This document shows, in pieces, positions 50,852 through 58,242 of a stretch of DNA of 64,000 nt. Numbering within the stretch: the stretch's first letter is position 1; every line of letters starts with the position of its first letter. Below the pieces are notes generated by a model. It was not told where the DNA came from and did no database searches. It was given only the letters and a program-made list of their open reading frames with translations. Source of the DNA: Holophagae bacterium (lineage in GTDB: Bacteria; Acidobacteriota; Holophagae; Acanthopleuribacterales; Acanthopleuribacteraceae); NCBI GenBank assembly GCA_029263455.1, contig JAJCXM010000022.1:310001-374000 (forward strand), in the 5' to 3' direction. The translations under genes were made by a program, and so were the position numbers.

Positions 50852-52807
50852 CTATTCATTATACGCTTTGCTGCCCGGGAAGGCTAAAGCCATATCCAAG
50901 TCAGAGGCGGATAGGTTGTAGACAAAAATGGCATAGCCGATTTGATGATCAGGTTGCCGTTGAAGCAGGTAATTCGTGAGTCGACGGAACCGAAATTGGT
51001 CAAATGCCTGTAGTTCCCTTTTCAGCTCGGGTGCTTTGGATTGCGCGACGATGGCTGAAGATTGCAATTCTGGTTGCCACTTGCGAAATAAGCTTCGGTA
51101 GGCCTGTTCGTATTCTGGGGACCATTCACCTTTGCCCCAATTAAGGTAGACCGGTTGCAGCATGCTTGCGCTTACGATATAACGGCCGGGTAAAAGTGGC
51201 TCAATGACAAGTTCTTCCAGGCTCGAGAAACTAGGCAATTTGTGCGTATCAATCCCATAGTGTTTGGGCTCGGCGTTGCCGAAGTAAGAAAAGTAGGTAG
51301 GCTCCTCGGTTGGATTGTCTTCCATCCATATCTTCAACTGATTGAGGCCCTGCCCCCAATCGAGTGAACTATCGATCAGGTGTTTGTATCCATTTTTAGA
51401 GCCACCGACTAGTTGGTTGAAATAGGCTAAATAGTTAGGATGAACGCTAATTGATTCGATAGATACAAGGATCACTACAAAAAAAATGAGCCACTTCCGC
51501 CAGCGCATCAAGGGTTCAAGTGATTTTAGGCCCCACCCGATTGCCATAAACAGAAATGGGTATAAGGGTAGCAAGTGCCTAAGGCCAATGTTAATTCCTG
51601 AAGTGAAGGATATATAACTATAAATAGCCACAAATAAGCAGCTCACGTAAAGGTATGGGTTACGCCAGTACTTAGGCTCTTTGAATAGCCATATGCCGCC
51701 GAAAACCAGCGCGTTGAGGCACAGTAATAGCGTCGTGATTGGGGTTTTGATGAGGAATGCGATTGGGAAAAAGCTGGCACGACCTCCGGAGTGGTATTTG
51801 CCATTCAGAAAGGCAGCTCGATTTTTTGAAAATGCCTTAGCGTATTCAAAACCATACAGGAATGCCTCAGGTGCAAGGCGGTAATTCTTGGCCACGCGGA
51901 CCATCGTTGAGGTTACCGATGTGGTCGATATTCGCGACCACGAGATGCTAGGTTGGCTTGCATGATTGACAGGATCAGATACGGTTCTGAATCGCAAACC
52001 GTAGTTGACCCATACCAGGGCTAAACATCCGATTGCGGCCAGCGAAATGGCCGCTGACAACGCAAAGAGTCGTTTGCGAACAGTATTCAAACTCTGAACA
52101 TCTGGGCCAGATCCCATTTCAAGCACAATAGGTAAGGCGGCACGAATAACAACGGCAACGATGATCACGGGCCCGAGTACAAAGGCCGAGTATTTAGAAC
52201 AGACCGCTGCCGCAAGCGCGACTGTAAATAGACATAAACGTGCCCATGTTAGCTGTTTCAAACAACTGGCGAATAGAAGTACCGAAAGTGTAAGAAATAG
52301 TGTGGCGCACATGTCCGAGGTCGCCAATGAGCTGTGAGCGAGAACCAAAGGGTCCATCGAAAACAAAAAGGTGGACACAATCGCAGACATGTTTCCAAAC
52401 CAATGACGAGAAACATAAAAGACGATGAAGAGGCAGGCAAGCGAGATGGCAATCACGCAACTACGTGCTTGAAATAGAATATCCATAGGCTTAACCGGCC
52501 CGGCGTGAATGAGGTCGCGACCCAAGTGACCAGCTGTCGAACGCGCCCATGCTGGATGGTCCCAGTCAGGTAGTGGCACTCGTTTATCGGCAGCAAGCGT
52601 GAGTGTGATCAGTCTTTGTGCCAAGACGCCATTCTCCGGATGCATTCGATAATCGTTTAGTCGCCAATAGCTAAGGCCACCCGCGATGTGGAACGGCTCG
52701 TCGAACGTAGCTGATTGGATATTGGCGACCGAGGCCGTGCGAATCACAAATAGCAATGCCAATAGCGCGAACCAAAAACTGGTTGGCTGAACTCTGATCC
52801 ATCTCAT
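50852..52807 (-). CDS. GT39/ArnT-like polytopic membrane glycosyltransferase
   Basis: 651 aa with about eleven membrane helices in residues 1-470 and a soluble C-terminal part. The first extracytoplasmic loop has the acidic motif SATFDEPFHIAGG, matching the catalytic DE of GT-C enzymes such as protein O-mannosyltransferases and ArnT. Another loop carries SIDPLVLAHS-type sequence (FSMDPLVLAHSSLATSDM), also common in the family. These enzymes transfer a sugar from a polyprenyl-phosphate donor to lipid or protein in the periplasm. It heads a run with parA, the M36-like peptidase and the 2OG oxygenase. Acceptor unknown. Confidence 0.85.
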   Translation of the reverse strand: MRWIRVQPTSFWFALLALLFVIRTASVANIQSATFDEPFHIAGGLSYWRLNDYRMHPENGVLAQRLITLTLAADKRVPLPDWDHPAWARSTAGHLGRDLIHAGPVKPMDILFQARSCVIAISLACLFIVFYVSRHWFGNMSAIVSTFLFSMDPLVLAHSSLATSDMCATLFLTLSVLLFASCLKQLTWARLCLFTVALAAAVCSKYSAFVLGPVIIVAVVIRAALPIVLEMGSGPDVQSLNTVRKRLFALSAAISLAAIGCLALVWVNYGLRFRTVSDPVNHASQPSISWSRISTTSVTSTMVRVAKNYRLAPEAFLYGFEYAKAFSKNRAAFLNGKYHSGGRASFFPIAFLIKTPITTLLLCLNALVFGGIWLFKEPKYWRNPYLYVSCLFVAIYSYISFTSGINIGLRHLLPLYPFLFMAIGWGLKSLEPLMRWRKWLIFFVVILVSIESISVHPNYLAYFNQLVGGSKNGYKHLIDSSLDWGQGLNQLKIWMEDNPTEEPTYFSYFGNAEPKHYGIDTHKLPSFSSLEELVIEPLLPGRYIVSASMLQPVYLNWGKGEWSPEYEQAYRSLFRKWQPELQSSAIVAQSKAPELKRELQAFDQFRFRRLTNYLLQRQPDHQIGYAIFVYNLSASDLDMALAFPGSKAYNE

Positions 52808-52898
52808 GCGCAGATTCTACACGACTAGACGTTGCTCAAAGCACTGTAAGTGAATGGAATGGGGTATTATTCGATAAAGACTTTTGGATGGAGGGAAT

Positions 52899-53864
52899 GT
52901 GTCGACGCCGTTGGATACAGATTTTGCCCGGGACCTGGTCAGAGGCTTGAAAAATCACCCTAGACGTCTGTTTCCTAGGTACCTCTACGACGATGTGGGA
53001 AGTGCGCTGTTTGAAGTCATAACACTATTGCCTGAATACCTGATTACGCGCAGTGAAACACAGCTTCTCAGGTCATCCTCGGCCGAAATAGCCGCTCAGC
53101 TCCCTTCAGGTTGTGCAGTTTGTGAGCTAGGCGGAGGTCGGGGCGCCAAGGCTAAGTTCTTATTGTCAGGATTGGCCAAACGCGATCGACAGGTGAAATA
53201 TTTCCCCGTTGACGTTTCGAGGTGGGCATTGGATGAGACCGTCATCGGTATGGAAGGTATTGATGACGTTGTGACGACACCGATCTGTGATACTTATTTG
53301 GATGGTTTAGTGCAGGTCGAAGAGCGCATTGATAAAAGACCATTGGTTGTATTGTTTCTGGGGTCAAATTTGGGAAACTTTGATCTTCCCCAGCGAGATG
53401 AATTCATCGCGAGAGTTAGTGCCTGTTTAAAGACTGGCGATGCGTTGCTTTTGGGTGTGGATATGGTGAAACCGAAGGCGTTATTGCACGAGGCTTATGA
53501 CGACCCAATCGGCGCCACGGCCGCCTTCAATAAAAACATTCTGGCGCGAATCAATCGCGAATTTGAGGCCAATTTTGACCCAAGAGCATACGGACACACA
53601 GCCGTTTGGAATGAAAACGAGTCTCGAATGGAATTGGGGCTCGTTAGTCATCGTGCTCAACGAGTGGTAATTCCTTGCCTGGGTCTAGACTTAGACTTTG
53701 AACAAGGGGAGCGTATCGTGACGGAGTATTCGTACAAATTCAATCCTTCAGATATCGATGAGGTCGCCAAAAAGGGAGGATTTAGTGTACAAGGCACTTG
53801 GACACATGCTGAGGGTCGTTTTTCGGAATCACTGTTGATTAAAACAGGTGTAAAGACAAGATGA
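52899..53864 (+). CDS. egtD: EgtD-family L-histidine N-alpha-methyltransferase-like protein
   Basis: 321 aa from the GTG at 52899, which has GGAGGG just upstream; a TTG at 52884 is the alternative. N-terminal FARDLVRGLKNHPRRLFPRYLYDDVGSALFEVITLLPEYLITRSE is the DUF2260/EgtD signature, followed by the SAM site CELGGGRGAKAKFLL and LGSNLGNF. EgtD trimethylates histidine to hercynine, the first step of ergothioneine synthesis. No EgtB-like sulfoxide synthase is in the window, so it may act with a distant partner or on another substrate. It overlaps the next gene by four bases. Confidence 0.9.
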   Translation: MSTPLDTDFARDLVRGLKNHPRRLFPRYLYDDVGSALFEVITLLPEYLITRSETQLLRSSSAEIAAQLPSGCAVCELGGGRGAKAKFLLSGLAKRDRQVKYFPVDVSRWALDETVIGMEGIDDVVTTPICDTYLDGLVQVEERIDKRPLVVLFLGSNLGNFDLPQRDEFIARVSACLKTGDALLLGVDMVKPKALLHEAYDDPIGATAAFNKNILARINREFEANFDPRAYGHTAVWNENESRMELGLVSHRAQRVVIPCLGLDLDFEQGERIVTEYSYKFNPSDIDEVAKKGGFSVQGTWTHAEGRFSESLLIKTGVKTR

Positions 53865-55657
53865 AGTATGTCGATGGCAAACGCTTTCGACGGGCGGTAG
53901 TGGCCGCGGCGCAACATGTGCTTGCCTGCCAGGAGCGTCTGAACCGCATCAATGTTTTTCCTGTAGCTGACGGTGACACGGGCACCAATATGGCAATGAC
54001 CTTGAGGGCGGTTGCTGACCGCGCCATCGATATGAGTGACCGAACACTAGCCTCCATGAGTGCTAGTTTGGCTGAAAGCGCTCTTTTGGGAGCGCGGGGC
54101 AATTCTGGTGCAATTCTCGCCCAGTTCTTTCAGGGATTGGCTGTCTCGTTTAGAGGAAAGAATCGTGTAAATACGACTAACCTTGTGGATTCCATGGTTG
54201 TGGCCGTCTCGCATGCTGAACAAGCGGTATTGAAACCGGTCGAAGGAACCATCTTGACCGTCATGCGTGACTGGAGTGAACATTTAAAACACAAACGTCA
54301 ATCAATTTCAGGCCTTGATCAAATCATGAGCGAGGGACTGGCTGCGGCTAGCCTGGCATTGAGTAGAACGCCCAAACAACTGAAAGTACTTGCCAGTGCA
54401 GGTGTAGTTGATGCAGGTGCCCAAGGGTTCGTAAATATGCTGGAGGGAATTGTCCGTCTCATTGAGGTGGGTCAACTCGATTGGGGTGCCAATGCCGACG
54501 AGACAGAGTTGGTGCAGACCCTGATTGATGAGCCAAATCCAGACCAACAATTTAGATACTGCACAGAGTGCGTCGTTAGTGGTACCGGTATATCGCTAAC
54601 ACAAATTCGCTCGGAAGTGGATGCCTTGGGCGACTCTCTGATAGTGGCAGGCAGTTCGGAACTTATTCGCATTCATATTCATTCCGATGATCCTGAAGCT
54701 GTTTATGAGATTGCTCGCAAATTTGGAGCCGTTAAACTGACGAAGGCAGATGATATGGTTGCCCAACAACAAAATAATTTTGAGCAGAAAAAGACACCGG
54801 CGATCTTAACGGATTCATCTTGTGATGTGCCGAGTGATTTTCTAATTCAACATCGGGTGCAAGTCGTGCCGGTTCGAGTTTCATTTGGCTCACGCGATTA
54901 TTTAGATCGATTGACGATTACGAGCAAAGAAGTTTATCGCTTGATGGCTACTCAGAAATATCAACCTAAAACATCGCAACCCTCGCCCGGTGAATTCATA
55001 AAAGCCTATCGATTGGCGAATGAGCACCACGATCAGGGATTGGTTTTGACGATTTCGTCCGCTTTGAGCGGTACCTATCAGGCTGGCCAAACGGCAGCAA
55101 AGCATTTACCTGATTTTGAAACACGTGTCTTTGATACTCGTTCGGCTGCACCAGGGCATGGCTTACTTTTGATGCTAGCCGCCGAATTCATAGAAGCTGG
55201 CAACGACCTTGATGAAGTCGTTCGCAAATTGACGTTCGCTCGTGCTCACACGACCGTATTCGCGTCGCTTGAAACGGTGGATTATGCGGTTCGTGGTGGA
55301 CGGGTGCCAAAAATTCAGGGGCTTGTCGCTTCTCTGATAGGGCGCGTACCCATTCTTAAAGTTGATCACACTGGCAAAATTAGGCGAGTAGCGATGGTTA
55401 ATCCCGGTGAAACAGCTGATCGCAAGCTGCAAAAATTGATACGAAAACAGGTAGGTAAAAAAGACATACTGCGATTCATTGTCAGCCATGCGAATGCAGA
55501 ACAGCGTGCCAATCGTTTGTTGAGTTACATTGCTGAAGAATTTGGCGTGGTTGATGTGCCGGTGCTTGATGTTTCGCCAACCTTAGGTGCGCATGTAGGC
55601 CCTGGCACAGCAGCTGTTGGTGTCATGGCCTATTCGAAAGCAGAACAACCGTGGTAA
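53861..55657 (+). CDS. FakA-FakB fusion: DAK2/YloV fatty-acid kinase joined to a DegV fatty-acid-binding domain
   Basis: 598 aa. The N-terminal DAK2 kinase domain (residues 1 to about 200) has the metal-binding NVFPVADGDTGTNM (Asp37, Asp39) and GARGNSGAILAQFFQG. The FakA middle domain (about 235-300) has YCTECVVSG and LIRIHIHSDDPEAV. The DegV domain (about 310-595) has AILTDSSCDVPSDF, TSQPSPGEF and ISSALSGTYQ, the lipid-pocket motifs. In Firmicutes FakA and FakB are separate proteins that phosphorylate exogenous fatty acids; here both halves are in one chain. Overlapping PlsY by seven bases gives a direct route from acyl-phosphate to lysophosphatidate. Confidence 0.92.
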   Translation: MKYVDGKRFRRAVVAAAQHVLACQERLNRINVFPVADGDTGTNMAMTLRAVADRAIDMSDRTLASMSASLAESALLGARGNSGAILAQFFQGLAVSFRGKNRVNTTNLVDSMVVAVSHAEQAVLKPVEGTILTVMRDWSEHLKHKRQSISGLDQIMSEGLAAASLALSRTPKQLKVLASAGVVDAGAQGFVNMLEGIVRLIEVGQLDWGANADETELVQTLIDEPNPDQQFRYCTECVVSGTGISLTQIRSEVDALGDSLIVAGSSELIRIHIHSDDPEAVYEIARKFGAVKLTKADDMVAQQQNNFEQKKTPAILTDSSCDVPSDFLIQHRVQVVPVRVSFGSRDYLDRLTITSKEVYRLMATQKYQPKTSQPSPGEFIKAYRLANEHHDQGLVLTISSALSGTYQAGQTAAKHLPDFETRVFDTRSAAPGHGLLLMLAAEFIEAGNDLDEVVRKLTFARAHTTVFASLETVDYAVRGGRVPKIQGLVASLIGRVPILKVDHTGKIRRVAMVNPGETADRKLQKLIRKQVGKKDILRFIVSHANAEQRANRLLSYIAEEFGVVDVPVLDVSPTLGAHVGPGTAAVGVMAYSKAEQPW

Positions 55658-56280
55658 CGATCGCGGCGTATTTGGTAGCGTCCTATCTTTGTGGATCAAT
55701 AGCCACCTCGATTTGGGTCGGTAGATGGGTGTACGGACTAGATGTCCGTGAGCATGGCAGCGGCAATGCTGGTGCTACCAATGTTTATCGTGTCTTGGGG
55801 TGGCGTCCTGCGTTGTTTGTCGTGATCGTTGATGTCGCAAAAGGCTGGGCGCCCACTTGGTTAGCCGTTTTGGTTTTTAGTGAAATGCCACCTGTCAGAT
55901 TGGTGTCCTTACAAATAGCAATTGGTGTAAGTGCCATACTTGGACATGTATGGACCGTCTTTGCGGGTTTCCGTGGAGGAAAGGGCGTAGGAACGGCTGC
56001 TGGTGTGCTTCTGGCCCTTTTTCCGATTGCTGTCCCAATCTGCATTTTAGTTTTCGGTCTGGTTGTTTGGCGGACTGGTTTGGTGTCGCTTGCCTCAATC
56101 ACAGCGGTCTGCTGTTTTCCAATCGTGTTGGCTGTTCTTCAGGTCTATTTTGGGCAATCGATTGCTCCACCGCTCTGGGGCTTGGCGGCCGCTATCGTTC
56201 CTTTCATCATTTACACTCACCGTTCTAATCTCAAGCGTCTTTTAGCTGGCGAGGAGAATAGGTTCCACAAGAAAAAGTAG
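55651..56280 (+). CDS. plsY: PlsY, acyl-phosphate:glycerol-3-phosphate acyltransferase
   Basis: 209 aa from a GTG. Five membrane segments and the three conserved PlsY motifs: GSGNAGATNVYRVLGW, LGHVWTVFAGFRGGKGVGTAAGVLL, and the C-terminal HRSNLKRLLAGEENRF. It transfers the acyl group from acyl-phosphate to glycerol-3-phosphate at the inner face of the cytoplasmic membrane. The frame begins inside the last codons of the FakAB fusion, so the two are translationally coupled and functionally linked. Confidence 0.96.
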   Translation: MVTIAAYLVASYLCGSIATSIWVGRWVYGLDVREHGSGNAGATNVYRVLGWRPALFVVIVDVAKGWAPTWLAVLVFSEMPPVRLVSLQIAIGVSAILGHVWTVFAGFRGGKGVGTAAGVLLALFPIAVPICILVFGLVVWRTGLVSLASITAVCCFPIVLAVLQVYFGQSIAPPLWGLAAAIVPFIIYTHRSNLKRLLAGEENRFHKKK

Positions 56281-56281
56281 A

Positions 56282-58201
56282 TTAGTAGTCTAAAGCTTGT
56301 TTCTTTCTATCCATTCTTGCGGCGAATACCTGCCGAATTCTATTTAGCTCATTGAGTTGAGATTCACTCAGTTGATCTTCATAGACTCCATAGAAAAACA
56401 TCTTGGCTAACAAATATTGGATATTGTCGGGATGGCTGACTAGACCGATTGCATTAACTTCATGCCCCAAGACGGATAATGCTTCCGGTGTGTCTACCAT
56501 TTTTGAACGTAGGACATGAACCATCAATGTCGTCGTCATGGCATAAACGGAGAACGTGTTTCTGAGGATGTAATCGCTGCAAATTAATTCAGCTTGATCA
56601 ATAGCATGTCGGGCATCTTCGACATCAGTCGAGACCAGCAGCGCTTTGTCGACTAATTGATTGGCTTTCATTAGGGGAATTTCAAAACGGCGACCATATT
56701 TCCACGCGTGTTTTTGATCGCTAGCAATGATATCAGCCGGCATGGTTGTTGTGGCTACGTTAACTAAAACAAAAGAGCAAATGACAAATCCTGGCAGGCT
56801 AACAAGCAAGGGCTTCGAGAACACTTTACGTCGTGACGAATTTTGATTAAATCGAATCGCTGCGCCGACGACGAGAATAGTTAAGATACGAATCGCGGGT
56901 ACGCGAATGGGAAACGAAATAAGCGAATGAATGAGAACAACTGCAACAATCGCTCGTGCAGCCATCACGTAATAACGGCGATCAGCATGTTGAGAGCCTG
57001 AGCCTAAACACGTCCAAAGAATAACCAACAAGAGTCCTATCGCGATAATGCCTGGAATGCCTAATTCATTGGAAATTTGTATGTAGTCATTGTGGTATTC
57101 CGTCCAATCTGCGCCACCGTCAGGCGCGGAAGACATTGATGGCGGTAACAAAACGTAGGTTGACCCTAGACCGGTTCCCATTATTGGCGCGCGTTTTAGA
57201 AAATTCACCCCAACTTTCATCGCTTCAACGCGATTGCCCCAGTCAAATCGATTCCTGTCAAACTTATCGAGGTTACTTCCTAGGGGAATCTGGGAGAGAA
57301 TCAAGACCGATAGCATGACGCCAGCGAATGCAAATTTGTAAGCCGTCCAGGATGACTTGTTCCGAGCAGAAGACATGGCAATCTGAGCAAAAAACAATAC
57401 GATTGCGATCACCAGCAGCAGGATACCGCTCCTTGAATTGGCAAATCGAAATGCCAAGAAACACAGATCTAACAAAATAAGATCGAGTAGCGGGTTCAAG
57501 AAGGAAATGAGCACGTTGGATCGGTGGCCGGCAGCACTTTTCCATTCCTTGACCATTTGCCGCAGACCTAATGTAAGCGACTGAATGCAAAGCAAAATGA
57601 GGATAACTGACGTCAAAGCAAAATGGTTTGTATTCACCAATCCGCCAAAAGTTGTTTGGTAAGGAGACAGCCAACTGCCGTCTGAAATGAGTCCCCTACC
57701 TGCCATAATCATCAGCACACTCAAAATGAATGTGATCAATCTGAACCAAATACGAAAAACTTGTCTACGAGGGCGAGGTCCTACAAAAACCAGTAAGACC
57801 AAATAAAAATCGCAACCCAATTTGGCCAGTAATAGGCCATGGTATGAGGGCAAAACAGCAATTTGAGTTTGTACAGCTGTGTCTGGGAATACGGCCGCAA
57901 TGGCGCCTGCAAAGTAGACCTTGATGGGGGCCAAAAAGCTGAACAGAAAATGCGGTAAGGGAATCAATTGTATGAGGCCCGTACCCATCACCAAAATGAT
58001 CAGCCAAGTCACTTGCTTTGGGACTGGATAGCTTGATTTTTCGCCGAAGGCCAAGAATGTAGCTAGCACTAAGAACCCGGCATGTACGGCAAAATCGCTG
58101 GCTGCTAAGCCTCCGAAGTTTAGGTATTGATATAGTGCGTCGCAGAGCAACACGCTCCAAAAAAGATTGGTCCGCCATGCTCTACGATCTAGCTGTATCA
58201 T
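56282..58201 (-). CDS. O-antigen ligase/polymerase-like (Wzy_C) membrane protein
   Basis: 639 aa, about twelve membrane helices in the first 450 residues and a soluble helical C-terminus. Family features: GGLVNTNHFALTSVILILL, RFANSRSGILLLVIAIVLFF, and the large periplasmic loop with WTEYHNDYIQISNELGIPG. Such proteins join or polymerise glycan chains on lipid A core or on undecaprenyl carriers, or glycosylate proteins. The ATG at 58201 lies six bases after a strong hairpin that covers its presumed ribosome site. The TonB receptor gene ends 41 bp upstream. Confidence 0.85.
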   Translation of the reverse strand: MIQLDRRAWRTNLFWSVLLCDALYQYLNFGGLAASDFAVHAGFLVLATFLAFGEKSSYPVPKQVTWLIILVMGTGLIQLIPLPHFLFSFLAPIKVYFAGAIAAVFPDTAVQTQIAVLPSYHGLLLAKLGCDFYLVLLVFVGPRPRRQVFRIWFRLITFILSVLMIMAGRGLISDGSWLSPYQTTFGGLVNTNHFALTSVILILLCIQSLTLGLRQMVKEWKSAAGHRSNVLISFLNPLLDLILLDLCFLAFRFANSRSGILLLVIAIVLFFAQIAMSSARNKSSWTAYKFAFAGVMLSVLILSQIPLGSNLDKFDRNRFDWGNRVEAMKVGVNFLKRAPIMGTGLGSTYVLLPPSMSSAPDGGADWTEYHNDYIQISNELGIPGIIAIGLLLVILWTCLGSGSQHADRRYYVMAARAIVAVVLIHSLISFPIRVPAIRILTILVVGAAIRFNQNSSRRKVFSKPLLVSLPGFVICSFVLVNVATTTMPADIIASDQKHAWKYGRRFEIPLMKANQLVDKALLVSTDVEDARHAIDQAELICSDYILRNTFSVYAMTTTLMVHVLRSKMVDTPEALSVLGHEVNAIGLVSHPDNIQYLLAKMFFYGVYEDQLSESQLNELNRIRQVFAARMDRKKQALDY

Positions 58202-58207
58202 GATTTG

Positions 58208-58232
58208 GCCCCGGGATGAGTCATCCCAGGGC
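58208..58232 (-). terminator. 11-bp hairpin between TonB receptor and O-antigen-ligase-like gene
   Basis: On the minus strand GCCCTGGGATG (58232-58222) pairs with CATCCCGGGGC (58218-58208) with one G-U pair and a three-base loop ACT. It starts 10 bp after the receptor's stop and ends six bases before the next ATG. There is no T-run after it (CAAATC), so it may act as an RNA stabiliser or a translational gate as much as a terminator. Confidence 0.55.
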
Positions 58233-58242
58233 TGTTACTCCG

